From the NCBI RefSeq assembly GCF_019711355.1, contig NZ_CP081297.1, positions 1,178,001 to 1,242,000 of the forward strand: a DNA stretch of 64,000 bases, written 5' to 3'. The notes under the pieces were generated by a model. It was not told the origin of the DNA and did no database searches. It worked only from the letters and a program-made list of their open reading frames with translations. The DNA comes from Qipengyuania psychrotolerans. Its GTDB lineage: Bacteria > Pseudomonadota > Alphaproteobacteria > Sphingomonadales > Sphingomonadaceae. Below, in pieces: positions 8,148 to 19,134 of this stretch; the stretch's first letter is position 1; each line of letters starts with the position of its first letter. The translations under genes were made by a program, and so were the position numbers.

Positions 8148-10155
8148 AGTCACCGTAGACGGTCAGGAAATCGAGGTTCCGGACGGCGCGACCGTCCTGC
8201 AAGCCTGTGAGTTGGCTGGTAAGGAAATCCCGCGTTTCTGCTATCATGAACGACTGAGCATCGCCGGTAACTGCCGGATGTGCCTGGTCGAGGTGAAGCC
8301 CGGGCCGCCCAAGCCGCAGGCAAGCTGTGCGCTTCCGGCTACCGAAGGCCAGGAAATTCGCACCGATAGCGAAATGGTGAAGACCGCGCGCGAAGGCGTG
8401 ATGGAATTCCTCCTGATCAACCACCCGCTCGATTGCCCGATTTGTGATCAGGGCGGGGAATGCGATTTGCAGGACCAGTCCGTGGCTTATGGCCGCGGCG
8501 CGACCCGCTATCACGACAGCAAGCGCGCGGTGACCGAGAAGTACATGGGTCCGCTGATCAAGACGGTCATGACCCGCTGCATCCATTGCACCCGCTGCGT
8601 GCGCTTCAGCGAAGAAATCGCTGGTGTCGATGAAATCGGCGCGGTCGGTCGCGGTGAAGACATGCAGATCACAACCTATCTCGAGCAGGCGGCCGAGCAC
8701 GAGCTTTCAGCTAATGTGATCGACCTTTGCCCGGTCGGCGCACTCACTTCGCGCCCCTATGCCTTCGAAGCGCGCCCCTGGGAGCTCAAGAAAACGCTCA
8801 GCATCGATGTTTCGGATGCTGTAGGCGCGAACATCCGTTTGGACAGCCGCGGCCGCGAAGTCATGCGCGCACTTCCGCGCACGAATGACGACGTCAACGA
8901 GGAATGGATTTCCGACAAGGCCCGCTACCAGGTCGATGGCCTTGGCAAGCGCCGCCTCGACAAGGTTTTCATGCGCAGGCGGGGCAAGCTCGAGGCATCC
9001 AGTTGGGACGAGGCTTTCAAGGCCATTGCCAAACAGCTGGAGTCCGACAATTCGAGCATCGCGGCCATCGCTGGCGACTTGGTCGACTGTGAGACCATGT
9101 TTGCTGCCAAGGCACTGCTCAAGGCCTGTGGTTCGACGCTGATCGAAGGCCGTCAGACCGGTATGGATTACGACGTGGGCAACCTTGCAGCGGTCAATTT
9201 CAATTCCGGGTTCGCCGGGATCGAAACTGCCGATGCGATACTGATCGTTGGCAGCCACATTCGTTGGGAAGCCCCGCTGGTGAATGTCCGCATTCGCAAG
9301 GCGGTCAAGCGCGGGGCCAAAGTTTTCGTGGTCGGTCCGCATTGGGAAACGACTTATCCCGCTGAGTTTCTGGGTGAAGACCTTTCGGTTCTTGGCAAGC
9401 TGCCAAAGGGCGCAGCAGACGCGATCAAAAATGCAGAACGTCCAGCCATTATCATGGGCGGGGCGGCCCTTGCCAAGGGCGCATTAGGTGCGGGCCTGTC
9501 ACTTGCCGACAAATTCGGTTTGGTGAAAGATGACTGGAACGGCTTCAACGTCATGCACTTTTCCGCTGCGCGTATGGGCGGGCTGATGCTCGGCTTTGCA
9601 CAATCTGGCGGCATGGCCGACATCGCCGCGGCTGCTCCGAAGGTTGTTCTCGCGCTCGGTGCGGACGAGATGAATTTTGAACCTTATGCCGACAGTCTCA
9701 AGGTCTACATTGGCCACCATGGCGACAAGGGTGCGCATGCGGCAGATATCATTCTCCCCGGTGCAAGCTTCGCCGAGAAGGACGGGACCTACGTCAATAC
9801 AGAAGGCCGTGTGCAGTTCGCCGAAAAGGCCGTGTTTGCTCCGGGCGATGCCCGCGAAGACTGGACAATCCTGCGCGCTCTTGCCGATGCGCTGAAGGTC
9901 GATGTCGGCTTCGACAGCTTCGCTCAGCTTCAAACAGCGATGATCGCGGAAGTTCCGGCGCTGGGCGAAGAAGGCCTTGCAAACTTCGGCGCGCTTCCTG
10001 CAGCGGACAAGAAGGCGAAGGCGGAAGGCATCTTGAATGCTTACCCGATCAAGGATTTCTACCTCACCAACCCCATCGCCCGCGCTAGCGAAGTGATGCA
10101 GCGATGCTCGTCGGAATTGCTTGGCAATAGCGAGCTGGCGGAGGCCGCGGAATGA
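8140..10155 (+). CDS. nuoG: NADH-quinone oxidoreductase subunit G
   Basis: The 75-kDa subunit carrying several iron-sulfur clusters that pass electrons from NuoF toward NuoB. The N-terminal ferredoxin domain shows [19 protein letters not shown]. The next motif is [20 protein letters not shown], and then [16 protein letters not shown] with [14 protein letters not shown]. The rest is a molybdopterin-oxidoreductase-like fold that normally lacks cofactor. At 671 residues it is the shorter alphaproteobacterial and mitochondrial type. The start is the ATG at 8140, overlapping the exported-protein gene by 8 nt. Confidence 0.97.
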   Translation: MPKVTVDGQEIEVPDGATVLQACELAGKEIPRFCYHERLSIAGNCRMCLVEVKPGPPKPQASCALPATEGQEIRTDSEMVKTAREGVMEFLLINHPLDCPICDQGGECDLQDQSVAYGRGATRYHDSKRAVTEKYMGPLIKTVMTRCIHCTRCVRFSEEIAGVDEIGAVGRGEDMQITTYLEQAAEHELSANVIDLCPVGALTSRPYAFEARPWELKKTLSIDVSDAVGANIRLDSRGREVMRALPRTNDDVNEEWISDKARYQVDGLGKRRLDKVFMRRRGKLEASSWDEAFKAIAKQLESDNSSIAAIAGDLVDCETMFAAKALLKACGSTLIEGRQTGMDYDVGNLAAVNFNSGFAGIETADAILIVGSHIRWEAPLVNVRIRKAVKRGAKVFVVGPHWETTYPAEFLGEDLSVLGKLPKGAADAIKNAERPAIIMGGAALAKGALGAGLSLADKFGLVKDDWNGFNVMHFSAARMGGLMLGFAQSGGMADIAAAAPKVVLALGADEMNFEPYADSLKVYIGHHGDKGAHAADIILPGASFAEKDGTYVNTEGRVQFAEKAVFAPGDAREDWTILRALADALKVDVGFDSFAQLQTAMIAEVPALGEEGLANFGALPAADKKAKAEGILNAYPIKDFYLTNPIARASEVMQRCSSELLGNSELAEAAE

Positions 10156-11207
10156 CCGAATTCTTCCAATCCCTCGGCATGAACTATGAGTGGGCGTGGT
10201 TTGTCGCGACCATCTCGGGCATCCTGCTGATCGCTCTGCCGCTTATGTTGGCAGTGGCGATGATCATTTATGTCGACCGCAAGGTCTGGGCGGCGATCAA
10301 CCTACGCCGAGGCCCCAACGTGGTCGGCCCATTCGGATTGCTGCAAAGCTTCGCTGATGGTCTGAAGGTTTTCCTTCAGGAAACCATCATCCCGAGCGCT
10401 GCGAATAAGGGGATCTTCCTGCTCGCACCGATCGTGACGTTTACGGTGGCGCTTGTTGCGTGGGCGGTCATCCCCTTCAGCGCGACAGCCGTGCTGGCGG
10501 ACATCAACGTCGGCCTGCTGTACATTCTCGCGATCAGCTCGCTGTCGGTATACGGCATCATCATGGCGGGCTGGGCTTCGAATTCGAAGTATCCGTTCTT
10601 TTCCGCGATGCGCGCGTCTGCGCAGATGATCAGCTATGAAGTCTCCATCGGCTTCATTCTGGTCTGCGTCGTGCTGTTTGCTGGCACGTTCAATCTCAAC
10701 GACATTGTTCGCGCGCAGGAAGGCTTCGGACTTGGGTTCATCAACGCCTACGTCGTGCACCCCCTGATCTTCCCGATCTGGGTGATGTTCTTCATCTCCT
10801 GCCTGGCGGAAACACAGCGCGTACCATTCGACCTTACCGAGGCAGAATCGGAGCTCGTTGCTGGCTACCAGACAGAGTACAGCTCAATGAGCTTCGCGCT
10901 CTTCTGGCTGGGCGAATATGCCAACATCCTGCTGATGTGCATCCTGAACGCGATCCTGTTCTTCGGTGGCTGGTTGCCGCCATTCGACTGGGCGCCGCTG
11001 TATTATGTGCCCGGCATCGTGTGGATCCTGCTGAAGACGTTCTTCTTCTTCTTCATGTTCAGCTGGGTCATGGCGACCGTTCCGCGCTATCGCTACGACC
11101 AGTTGATGCGCCTTGGCTGGAAAGTCTTCCTGCCGCTCAGCCTGATGTTCGTCCTCGTCATTTCCGGTTACCTCATGGCGACCGGCCACTTCGGAGCCGC
11201 CGCATGA
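10152..11207 (+). CDS. nuoH: NADH-quinone oxidoreductase subunit H
   Basis: Membrane-arm subunit that forms the quinone chamber with NuoB and NuoD. The protein has 351 residues and about eight or nine membrane helices. Signatures include [20 protein letters not shown] near residue 41 and the acidic loop [20 protein letters not shown] near residue 218. It starts at an ATGA overlap with nuoG and ends at an ATGA overlap with nuoI. Confidence 0.98.
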   Translation: MTEFFQSLGMNYEWAWFVATISGILLIALPLMLAVAMIIYVDRKVWAAINLRRGPNVVGPFGLLQSFADGLKVFLQETIIPSAANKGIFLLAPIVTFTVALVAWAVIPFSATAVLADINVGLLYILAISSLSVYGIIMAGWASNSKYPFFSAMRASAQMISYEVSIGFILVCVVLFAGTFNLNDIVRAQEGFGLGFINAYVVHPLIFPIWVMFFISCLAETQRVPFDLTEAESELVAGYQTEYSSMSFALFWLGEYANILLMCILNAILFFGGWLPPFDWAPLYYVPGIVWILLKTFFFFFMFSWVMATVPRYRYDQLMRLGWKVFLPLSLMFVLVISGYLMATGHFGAAA

Positions 11208-11689
11208 GCGTCGCCCATCTGATCAAGTCATTCACCCTCTGGGAGTTCGTGAAGGCGCATGCCCTCACGCTGAAGTATTTCTTCAAGCCCAAGGTGACGA
11301 TCAATTATCCCTTCGAAAAGAACCCGCTGAGCCCGCGCTTCCGCGGCGAGCATGCATTGCGCCGCTATCCCAACGGGGAAGAACGCTGCATCGCCTGCAA
11401 GCTGTGCGAAGCCGTGTGCCCCGCTCAGGCTATCACTATCGAAGCTGAACCGCGTGAAGACGGCAGCCGCCGTACAACCCGTTACGACATCGATATGACC
11501 AAGTGCATTTACTGCGGCTTCTGCCAGGAAGCCTGCCCGGTGGATGCCGTGGTTGAAGGTCCAAACTTTGAATACGCAACCGAAACCCGCGAAGAGCTGC
11601 TTTATGACAAGGCCAAGCTGCTCGCGAATGGTGACAAGTGGGAGCGGGCAATCGCCGCGAACCTTGAAGCCGACGCACCCTATCGCTAA
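11204..11689 (+). CDS. nuoI: NADH-quinone oxidoreductase subunit I
   Basis: Ferredoxin-like subunit carrying two [4Fe-4S] clusters (N6a and N6b). Both binding motifs are intact: [12 protein letters not shown] near residue 61 and [12 protein letters not shown] near residue 100. The ATG at 11204 overlaps nuoH by 4 nt and gives 161 residues, the usual size. A 27-nt gap follows before nuoJ, one of the few breaks in the operon. Confidence 0.98.
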   Translation: MSVAHLIKSFTLWEFVKAHALTLKYFFKPKVTINYPFEKNPLSPRFRGEHALRRYPNGEERCIACKLCEAVCPAQAITIEAEPREDGSRRTTRYDIDMTKCIYCGFCQEACPVDAVVEGPNFEYATETREELLYDKAKLLANGDKWERAIAANLEADAPYR

Positions 11690-11716
11690 CCGCGCCGCAA
11701 CCGTAACCGGGGCATC

Positions 11717-12337
11717 ATGATCCAGACTATCGCCTTTTACATGTTCGCGATCATAATGATTGCATCGGCCGTGATGGTAATCACGGCCCGCAATCCTGTG
11801 CATTCCGTGCTGTGGCTAATCCTCGCATTCTTCAACGCAGCAGGCCTGATGGTCATCGTCGGGGCCGAGTTCATCGCGATGCTTCTGGTCATCGTGTACG
11901 TGGGCGCAGTTGCGGTGTTGTTCCTGTTCGTGGTCATGATGCTCGACATAGATGTAGCGGCGATGCGCGCAGGGTTCGTGCGCAATTTCCCGCTGGGAAT
12001 CGTCGTCGCGCTCATCCTGCTGGCAGAGCTTGTGCTGGGCATCGGCGCCTATAATGTCGGCGCAATCAATCTGGGCACGCCGCCCGCCGCTGACCTGGCA
12101 GTCGCTGCAGAAAGCAACACCGCAGCAATCGGCGCGCTCCTGTATACCCGGTATGTCTTCCTGTTCGAAATGGCGGGCATCATCTTGCTCGTGGCCATGA
12201 TTGGCGCGATCGTGCTGACGCACCGTCCTTCCAAATCCAAGCGCGGACACCAGGATATTGGCAAGCAGGTTCGCCGCAATCCCGATGAAGCGACCGTCAT
12301 GAAACAACCCGAAGTGGGCAAGGGGATCGAGCTGTGA
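11717..12337 (+). CDS. nuoJ: NADH-quinone oxidoreductase subunit J
   Basis: Membrane subunit of the proton-pumping arm with about five helices. The family pattern [19 protein letters not shown] is present at about residues 27-45, followed by the [19 protein letters not shown] helix with the conserved glycine. The C-terminus after about residue 170 is a charged cytoplasmic tail. It overlaps nuoK by 4 nt (GTGA). Confidence 0.97.
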   Translation: MIQTIAFYMFAIIMIASAVMVITARNPVHSVLWLILAFFNAAGLMVIVGAEFIAMLLVIVYVGAVAVLFLFVVMMLDIDVAAMRAGFVRNFPLGIVVALILLAELVLGIGAYNVGAINLGTPPAADLAVAAESNTAAIGALLYTRYVFLFEMAGIILLVAMIGAIVLTHRPSKSKRGHQDIGKQVRRNPDEATVMKQPEVGKGIEL

Positions 12338-12639
12338 TCGGCATCGAACACTATGTTGTCGTGAGCGCGATCCTGTTCGTGCTCGGCGTGCTGGGAATTT
12401 TTCTCAACCGCAAGAACATCATCATTATTCTTATGGCGATCGAACTCATCCTGCTCGCGGTGAATATCAATCTTGTCGCGTTTAGCGCCTTCCTCGGTGA
12501 TCTTGTCGGACAGGTTTTCGCGATGTTCGTGCTGACAGTTGCCGCTGCCGAGGCCGCGATCGGCCTTGCTATCCTGATGGTCTATTTCCGCGGCCGCGGC
12601 ACGATTGCGGTCGATGACGCGCACCGGATGAAGGGATAA
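12334..12639 (+). CDS. nuoK: NADH-quinone oxidoreductase subunit K
   Basis: Small [14 protein letters not shown] (MrpC-related) membrane subunit of 101 residues with three helices. It contains the conserved membrane glutamate in [16 protein letters not shown] and the second in [13 protein letters not shown], both needed for proton translocation in the family. The start is GTG at 12334 within a GTGA overlap with nuoJ. Confidence 0.97.
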   Translation: MIGIEHYVVVSAILFVLGVLGIFLNRKNIIIILMAIELILLAVNINLVAFSAFLGDLVGQVFAMFVLTVAAAEAAIGLAILMVYFRGRGTIAVDDAHRMKG

Positions 12640-12645
12640 ACGACC

Positions 12646-14637
12646 GTGCAATCGATTCTCGTCATCGTGTTTCTGCCGCTGCTCGCTTCAATCATCGCGG
12701 GCCTCGTCAACAAGAGCGCTCCAAGCGTTTTCGCCAAGGGCATAACCACCGGCGCATTGTTCATTGCATGCGCTCTGAGCTGGCCGATTTTCATCTCGTT
12801 CTGGATGGGCGGTGCGGAAGCAACGGTTGTGCCTGTTCTGACCTGGATGCAGTCGGGGGCCTTGAGCTTCGACTGGGCGCTCCGGGTTGATACTTTGACG
12901 GCGGTGATGCTGGTCGTGATTACGACCGTTTCGGCTCTCGTCCACCTGTATAGCTGGGGCTATATGGACGAAGATCCGGATCAGCCGCGCTTCTTCGCTT
13001 ATCTCTCGCTTTTCACCTTCGCCATGCTGATGCTGGTGACCGCCGATAACCTCGTCCAGATGTTCTTCGGATGGGAAGGGGTGGGCCTCGCGTCCTATCT
13101 GCTAATCGGCTTCTGGTTCAAGAAGCCCAGCGCCAATGCTGCGGCCATCAAGGCGTTCGTGGTCAACCGCGTGGGTGACCTTGGCTTCATGATGGGCATT
13201 TTCGGCACGTTCTGGGTGTTCGGCACGGTGTCGATCCCTGAAATTCTCGCTGCAGCGCCCGGCATGAGTGGCGCAACCATCGGCTTCCTCGGCATGCACG
13301 TGCACACGATGGATGTGCTCTGCATCCTGCTGTTTGTCGGCGCGATGGGTAAGTCGGCGCAGCTTGGTCTGCACACATGGCTGCCCGATGCGATGGAAGG
13401 CCCGACACCAGTCTCAGCCCTGATCCACGCCGCTACCATGGTGACCGCGGGCGTGTTCATGGTGGTCCGCCTGTCTCCCATGTTCGAAACTGCACCGATT
13501 GCGCTTGCGATGGTGACCTTCGTGGGTGCTGCGACCTGTATTTTCGCCGCGACTGTCGGCACTGTGCAGTGGGACATCAAGCGGGTCATTGCCTATTCGA
13601 CCTGTTCGCAGCTGGGCTACATGTTCTTTGCTGCTGGCGTGGGCGCGTATGGCGCGGCCATGTTCCATCTGTTCACACATGCATTTTTCAAGGCGCTACT
13701 GTTCCTCGGCGCAGGCTCTGTCATCCACGCGATGCACCACGAGCAGGACATGAAATACTACGGCGGACTGCGTAAGCACATTCCGTTTACGTTCTGGGCG
13801 ATGATGGCCGGTACTCTGGCGATCACGGGCTTTGGCATCTATCACCTTGGCGTCGGCTTCGCTGGTTTCTGGTCGAAGGATGCGATCATCGAGGTAGCGT
13901 TTGCTCGCGGTACAGAACTTGGCAATTTCGCATTCTGGATGGGTGTCTTCGCAGCGCTGTTGACCAGCTTCTACAGCTGGCGCCTGATGTTCCTGACGTT
14001 CTGGGGCAAGCCGCGCTGGATCGAGAGCGAGCATATCCAGCATTCGGTCCACAAAACTCCTGAAGAGGCTGGAGAGGACAAGACCGGCGGCTATCACCCG
14101 CACGAAAGCCCCATGACAATGCTCGTTCCCTTGGGAATATTGTCGATCGGCGCCGTCGCTGCCGGCCAGGTGTTCGCACCGGCCTTCCTCGACAGCGCGG
14201 CATTCTGGGGCGGATCGATCTTCTACAACGAAGCGCTGATCCATGCCATGCACGCAGTTCCGTACGCGGTAAAATACGCTGCGTTGATCGTGATGCTGAT
14301 CGGTCTTTTCGTGGCGTGGCTTGCCTATATCAAGGACACCACCATTCCGGCCAAGGCGGCTGAACAGCTCGGTCCGATTTACCGGTTCCTCTACAACAAG
14401 TGGTATTTCGACGAACTTTATCATTACCTTTTCGTGGTCCCGGCCTTCTGGCTCGGTCGCCAATTCTGGAAGCTCGGCGATATCGGCACAATCGATCGGT
14501 TCGGCCCCAATGGCATCGCCTGGGTGGTCGAAAAGGGCGCGGTCGGTGCCAAAAAGTTCCAGACCGGATATTTGTATAGCTATGCGCTGGTGATGCTCCT
14601 CGGACTTGTCGCGGCCATTACCTGGGTGCTGTTCTGA
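12646..14637 (+). CDS. nuoL: NADH-quinone oxidoreductase subunit L
   Basis: The distal [14 protein letters not shown] proton-pumping subunit, 663 residues, with about 14 core helices plus the long lateral helix at the C-terminus. Recognisable segments include [19 protein letters not shown] (the conserved glutamate), the pump-channel motif [20 protein letters not shown] and the [19 protein letters not shown] region. The start is GTG at 12646. The stop shares one base with the nuoM start. Confidence 0.98.
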   Translation: MQSILVIVFLPLLASIIAGLVNKSAPSVFAKGITTGALFIACALSWPIFISFWMGGAEATVVPVLTWMQSGALSFDWALRVDTLTAVMLVVITTVSALVHLYSWGYMDEDPDQPRFFAYLSLFTFAMLMLVTADNLVQMFFGWEGVGLASYLLIGFWFKKPSANAAAIKAFVVNRVGDLGFMMGIFGTFWVFGTVSIPEILAAAPGMSGATIGFLGMHVHTMDVLCILLFVGAMGKSAQLGLHTWLPDAMEGPTPVSALIHAATMVTAGVFMVVRLSPMFETAPIALAMVTFVGAATCIFAATVGTVQWDIKRVIAYSTCSQLGYMFFAAGVGAYGAAMFHLFTHAFFKALLFLGAGSVIHAMHHEQDMKYYGGLRKHIPFTFWAMMAGTLAITGFGIYHLGVGFAGFWSKDAIIEVAFARGTELGNFAFWMGVFAALLTSFYSWRLMFLTFWGKPRWIESEHIQHSVHKTPEEAGEDKTGGYHPHESPMTMLVPLGILSIGAVAAGQVFAPAFLDSAAFWGGSIFYNEALIHAMHAVPYAVKYAALIVMLIGLFVAWLAYIKDTTIPAKAAEQLGPIYRFLYNKWYFDELYHYLFVVPAFWLGRQFWKLGDIGTIDRFGPNGIAWVVEKGAVGAKKFQTGYLYSYALVMLLGLVAAITWVLF

Positions 14638-16181
14638 TGGAGTTTCCCATCCTTTCGCTCATGCTTGCTGTGCCGCTCGTCGGTGCAATCGCCTGCCTGT
14701 TCCTGAATGCTGGCAGTGCCCGCATGGTTGCGCTGTTTGCGACGCTGTTCAATTTGGCGCTCGGCATCCTGCTTTGGGTGAATTACGAGATTGGCGGGGC
14801 ACAGTGGCAGTTCACCGAACGCGCTGAATTGTTTGCGGGCTTCAGCTATGCGCTCGGCATCGACGGGATTGCCCTCATGCTGATCATGCTCAGCGTTTTC
14901 CTGATGCCGATCTGCATCCTCGCCAGCTGGGATTCGATCACCAAGCGGGTGGGCGAGTACATGGCCGCCTTCCTGTTGATGGAAGTGCTGATGATCGGCG
15001 TGTTTGCAGCGCAGGACCTGTTCCTGTTCTACATCTTCTTCGAGGCTGGCCTGATCCCCATGTACCTGATCATCGGCGTGTGGGGCGGCGATAACCGGAT
15101 ATACGCTTCGTACAAATTCTTCCTCTACACGTTGCTTGGCTCGGTCCTGATGCTGATCGCGATGCTGTGGATGGTGAACGAGGCGGGCACCACCGACATT
15201 CCGGTGTTGATGCAGTACGATTTCCCGGTCGGTGCGCAACTTTGGCTCTGGCTTGCATTCTTCGCCAGCTTTGCGGTCAAGATGCCCATGTGGCCCGTTC
15301 ACACCTGGCTTCCTGACGCCCACGTTCAGGCTCCGACTGCGGGCTCGGTTATCCTTGCTGGCGTTTTGCTGAAACTTGGCGGTTACGGATTCATCCGGTT
15401 CAGTCTGCCCATGTTCCCTGATGCCAGTGCGGACCTTGCCTGGCTGGTTTTCGCCCTGTCGATGATCGCGGTAATCTACACCTCGCTGGTGGCGCTGGTG
15501 CAAACTGACATGAAGAAGCTTATCGCTTATTCCTCGGTCGCCCACATGGCGATTGTGACGGTCGGCCTGTTCGCTTTCAACGTGCAAGGCCTGGAAGGCG
15601 CCATGATGGTCATGCTTGGCCACGGGCTGGTATCCGGCGCACTCTTCCTGTGCGTTGGCGTGATTTACGACCGCCTGCACACCCGTGAAATCGCAAGATA
15701 TGGCGGTCTTTCGATCAACATGCCGAAATACGCCGTGTTCTTCCTTTTGTTCACCATGGCCTCCGTTGGCCTGCCGGGCACCAGCAACTTCGTCGGTGAG
15801 TTTCTCGCCCTCGTCGGGATTTACAAGGTTTCGACCTTGGTTGCGCTGGTTTGCACCACCGGTATCATTCTGGGCGCTGCCTACATGCTGTATCTCTACC
15901 GCCGCGTCGCCTTTGGCGAGCAAGTCAATTCGGATGCTGCGCGGATGCCCGATCTCAATGCCCGGGAATGGGCCATGCTGGCGCCGATAGCGGCCGCAGT
16001 TTTGTGGATGGGCGTCTACCCGGAAAGCTTCCTGGCACCGATGCGCCAGGACATCGCCGCGCTTGAAGCTCGTCTCGCTAGTGTCGCTCCGGAGTACGAT
16101 AGCGCTCTGGCCGTTGGCACGCCCAAGGAGCATGCTGCGAATTATATTGCGGCAGAGCACGGCTCGGAGGGAGAGCATTGA
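14637..16181 (+). CDS. nuoM: NADH-quinone oxidoreductase subunit M
   Basis: [14 protein letters not shown] proton-pumping subunit of 514 residues with about 14 helices. It shows FFEAGLIPMYLIIGVWGG near residue 136, the channel lysine region MPMWPVHTWLPDAHVQAPTA, and the SSVAHMAIVTVGLFAFN segment. The ATG at 14637 overlaps the nuoL stop (TGATG). The final A of its TGA stop is the first base of the chosen nuoN ATG. Confidence 0.98.
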   Translation: MEFPILSLMLAVPLVGAIACLFLNAGSARMVALFATLFNLALGILLWVNYEIGGAQWQFTERAELFAGFSYALGIDGIALMLIMLSVFLMPICILASWDSITKRVGEYMAAFLLMEVLMIGVFAAQDLFLFYIFFEAGLIPMYLIIGVWGGDNRIYASYKFFLYTLLGSVLMLIAMLWMVNEAGTTDIPVLMQYDFPVGAQLWLWLAFFASFAVKMPMWPVHTWLPDAHVQAPTAGSVILAGVLLKLGGYGFIRFSLPMFPDASADLAWLVFALSMIAVIYTSLVALVQTDMKKLIAYSSVAHMAIVTVGLFAFNVQGLEGAMMVMLGHGLVSGALFLCVGVIYDRLHTREIARYGGLSINMPKYAVFFLLFTMASVGLPGTSNFVGEFLALVGIYKVSTLVALVCTTGIILGAAYMLYLYRRVAFGEQVNSDAARMPDLNAREWAMLAPIAAAVLWMGVYPESFLAPMRQDIAALEARLASVAPEYDSALAVGTPKEHAANYIAAEHGSEGEH

Positions 16182-17635
16182 TGTCCTACGCAAACTCTCT
16201 CTATCTGACCGGCGCTGAAGTAGGTCTGTCCATTGCAGGCCTGGCTTTGCTGCTCGCGACTGCATGGACTTCGCGCGCTTCGGCTCGCGCCATTACGATT
16301 GCAGCGGTCGCGGCATTGTTCGGGGCGCTGATTTTCAACGTTTCGCAGTTCGATGATGGCGTGGGCGCATATGCATTCGGCGGGCTTTTGAAGATCGATG
16401 CCTTCTCTGTGTTCGCCAAATCACTGGTGTATATCGCAACGATCGCCTGCCTCATTGTGGCCCCGCGTTATTTTCATGATCGCGGCCAGTTCCGCGGCGA
16501 ATATGCGGTCCTCATCCTTTTCAATGCCGTCGGCATGGGCATCATGGTGTCCGCGGTCGATCTGATGACGCTGTATATCGGCCTCGAACTGTCGAGCCTG
16601 TCGTCCTATGTCCTCGCAAGCTTCGCGCGGCGTGATGACAAGTCGAGTGAGGCCGGTCTTAAATATTTCATCCTCGGCGGCCTGGCTTCGGGTATCATCC
16701 TCTACGGTATCAGCCTGGTTTACGGCTTCACGGGCCATACGAGCTACGATGGCATTCGCGCTGCATTCGATGCAGAATTTGCGACCGGTGCATTGTTCGG
16801 CGTCGTGTTCGTCCTGGCAGGCCTTGCGTTCAAGGTGGCTGCGGTTCCGTTCCATATGTGGACGCCCGATGTTTATGAAGGCGCACCCACTCCGGTCACC
16901 GCATTCTTCGCCAGCGCGCCCAAGGCAGCGGCGGTTGCAATGCTTGTCCGGATGGCCGCAGTCCCGTTCGGCGGTGAAGCCGATGCATGGCAGCAGATCG
17001 TTATTTTCGCTGCACTCGCATCGATTATCGTCGGCGCACTTGGCGCGATCGGGCAGCAGAACCTGAAGCGTTTGCTCGCCTATTCTTCGATCAACAACGT
17101 GGGTTTTATTCTGATCGGCCTCGCTGCTGCAACTCCGGAGGGTTTTTCCGGCGTGCTCGTTTACTTGACCATCTATGTTTTCATGACGATCGGCAGCTTC
17201 GTCGCGCTTCTCATGTTGCGTGATCGAAATGGGCAGGCGTTGGCAACGTTCGAGGATATCTCCGGACTGTCGACAACCAGCCCGGCACTTGCCTGGTGCT
17301 TGCTAGCCCTGATGTTCAGCCTCGCCGGTATCCCGCCGCTGTTCGGTTTCTGGGGTAAATTCGTCGTCTTCCAGGCGGCAGTCCAGGCAGATATGATTGC
17401 CTTGGCCGCCATCGGCATCGCGGCCAGTGTCATCGGCGCATTCTACTACATCAAGTTCATCAAGGTTATGTTCTTCGATGAGCCGAAGAATGATGGCCCA
17501 GCCAAGGCGCCTACATCCCACTGGGTGGTTCTGGGGCTTTGCGTACTGGTGATTTCGCCCTTGGGATATCTTCTGACGCCGTGGCTTGGCAGTGTCGCTG
17601 ATGCGGCAGCGCAGGCGCTGTCCCTGATCGCTTGA
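16181..17635 (+). CDS. nuoN: NADH-quinone oxidoreductase subunit N
   Basis: Third [14 protein letters not shown] pump subunit, 484 residues from the ATG at 16181; a TTG three bases earlier is a less likely start. It contains the YIGLELSSLSSYVLASFARR helix with the conserved glutamate and VPFHMWTPDVYEGAPTPVTA. The LLAYSSINNVGFILIGLA segment also matches the family. It is the last nuo gene, but the transcript probably continues because birA overlaps its stop by 4 nt. Confidence 0.98.
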   Translation: MSYANSLYLTGAEVGLSIAGLALLLATAWTSRASARAITIAAVAALFGALIFNVSQFDDGVGAYAFGGLLKIDAFSVFAKSLVYIATIACLIVAPRYFHDRGQFRGEYAVLILFNAVGMGIMVSAVDLMTLYIGLELSSLSSYVLASFARRDDKSSEAGLKYFILGGLASGIILYGISLVYGFTGHTSYDGIRAAFDAEFATGALFGVVFVLAGLAFKVAAVPFHMWTPDVYEGAPTPVTAFFASAPKAAAVAMLVRMAAVPFGGEADAWQQIVIFAALASIIVGALGAIGQQNLKRLLAYSSINNVGFILIGLAAATPEGFSGVLVYLTIYVFMTIGSFVALLMLRDRNGQALATFEDISGLSTTSPALAWCLLALMFSLAGIPPLFGFWGKFVVFQAAVQADMIALAAIGIAASVIGAFYYIKFIKVMFFDEPKNDGPAKAPTSHWVVLGLCVLVISPLGYLLTPWLGSVADAAAQALSLIA

Positions 17636-18354
17636 TAGAGACGCTCGCCGAAACCGGTTCCACGAATGCCGATCTGATCGCACGAGTGCGGTCGGGTGAG
17701 CGCGTGATCGAAGGCAATTGGCTGGTCGCCGATCGCCAGACGGCCGGCAAGGGCAGGCAGGGCCGTACATGGTTCGACGGTGCGGGAAACTTCATGGGCT
17801 CCACGGCGGTATTTCCGCATGAGCGCGACCCTTCTCCGCCGAGTCTCGCGCTCGTCGCGGGATTGGCGCTTTATGAGACTGTGCTTGGGTTGCACGCCAA
17901 ACCTGCTGAACTCAGCCTCAAATGGCCAAACGATCTGCTTCTCAACGGTGCTAAACTGGCAGGAATTCTGCTGGAGCGTGAAGGCGATGCAATCGTGGTC
18001 GGCATTGGGGTGAACCTGGCAAAGGCTCCTGCTCTTCCGGATCGCTGCACTACGGCGCTGTCGAGCTTCGGCCCAGTGCCTGATCGCGATCATTTTGCGC
18101 AGAGCCTTGCCGCCCATTTTGCCAGCGAGTTGGAGCGCTGGCGTCAGTATGGACTGGCCCCGATCATCCGGCGCTGGCTTGCCGCCGCTCACCCGGAAGG
18201 CACGGCATTGCGCGTACATCCACCGGGAGAAGGGTCCGTTGAGGGGACTTTCGCTGGACTCACTGTAGACGGTGCGCTGTCCCTTCGCTTGCCAGACGGT
18301 GAAGCGCGCATCATCCATGCTGGTGATGTAATGCTCGTACAAGAGGAGGGCTAA
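17632..18354 (+). CDS. birA: Biotin--[acetyl-CoA-carboxylase] ligase, monofunctional
   Basis: Attaches biotin to the carboxyl carrier protein of acetyl-CoA carboxylase. The ligase motifs GKGRQGRTW (about residue 43) and LKWPNDLLLNGAKLAGIL are present, followed by IVVGIGVNL and a C-terminal SH3-like part. There is no N-terminal helix-turn-helix, so this is a class I enzyme that does not act as a biotin repressor. The only start giving a full N-terminus (IETLAETGSTN) is TTG at 17632 within a TTGA overlap with nuoN. Its position after nuoN, before coaX and the RNase J gene, is consistent with one transcript. Confidence 0.93.
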   Translation: MIETLAETGSTNADLIARVRSGERVIEGNWLVADRQTAGKGRQGRTWFDGAGNFMGSTAVFPHERDPSPPSLALVAGLALYETVLGLHAKPAELSLKWPNDLLLNGAKLAGILLEREGDAIVVGIGVNLAKAPALPDRCTTALSSFGPVPDRDHFAQSLAAHFASELERWRQYGLAPIIRRWLAAAHPEGTALRVHPPGEGSVEGTFAGLTVDGALSLRLPDGEARIIHAGDVMLVQEEG

Positions 18355-18357
18355 GCT

Positions 18358-19134
18358 ATGCTTTTGGCCGCTGATGTCGGAAATACGAACGTTGTTTTCG
18401 CCTTGTTCGAGGGGCGCGAGATCAAGGCGCGCTGGCGTATCGCCACGGACCCGAGGCGCACGGGTGACGAGTATGCCGTCTGGCTACTGCGCTTGCTTGA
18501 ACTCGAAGGTCACGACCGCGATGACATCACCCAGATCATCTTTGGTTCGGTCGTTCCGCGCTCGATCCACAACCTCACCGTTCTTGCCCAGAAGTATTTT
18601 GGAATTGAACCAATCGTTGCGGGTCAGGGCGATGCCGAATGGGGTATCGCGATCGACGTGGACGATCCGCGTACGCTCGGAGCCGACAGGGCGCTCAACA
18701 CTATTGCTGCACACGAGAAATACGAAGGCGATCTGATCGTGATCGATTTCGGAACCGCGACCACCATCGACGCGGTCGATTTCACAGGCGCATACAAGGG
18801 CGGGATAATTGCCCCGGGCATCAACTTGTCGCTCGATGCATTGGTCGGAAACACAGCCAAGTTGCCGCGGATCGCCATTCGCAAGCCCGAGAGCGACAGC
18901 GTGGTGGGTCGCAACACAGAAGACCAGATGCTGATCGGCGTATTCTGGGGCTATGTATCTCTCATCGAAGGGCTGGTAGCCCGTATGCGAAGCGAAATCG
19001 GGCGGCCCGCCAAGGTTGTGGCCACCGGGGGTCTCGCCCTGCTTTTTGACGAAACGACACAGCTTTTTGACGAGGTCGATAGTGACCTCACTCTGGATGG
19101 CCTTGCCATTCTTGCCGAAAGGGCAATTACTTGA
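18358..19134 (+). CDS. coaX: Type III pantothenate kinase
   Basis: Phosphorylates pantothenate, the first step of coenzyme A synthesis. The ASKHA-fold phosphate motif [14 protein letters not shown] is at the N-terminus. The pantothenate-site segment [15 protein letters not shown] and the catalytic [14 protein letters not shown] follow. The 258-residue length is normal. It starts 3 nt after birA and overlaps the RNase J gene by 4 nt. Confidence 0.96.
   Translation: MLLAADVGNTNVVFALFEGREIKARWRIATDPRRTGDEYAVWLLRLLELEGHDRDDITQIIFGSVVPRSIHNLTVLAQKYFGIEPIVAGQGDAEWGIAIDVDDPRTLGADRALNTIAAHEKYEGDLIVIDFGTATTIDAVDFTGAYKGGIIAPGINLSLDALVGNTAKLPRIAIRKPESDSVVGRNTEDQMLIGVFWGYVSLIEGLVARMRSEIGRPAKVVATGGLALLFDETTQLFDEVDSDLTLDGLAILAERAIT

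Noticed and set aside
13696..14463. A 255-residue minus-strand frame opposite nuoL
   Set aside because: Shadow of nuoL; no initiation site or family similarity.
14580..16265. A 561-residue open frame on the minus strand opposite nuoM
   Set aside because: It mirrors nuoM codon by codon, is full of His, Gln and Arg, has no recognisable domain, and is explained by codon bias in G+C-rich DNA.
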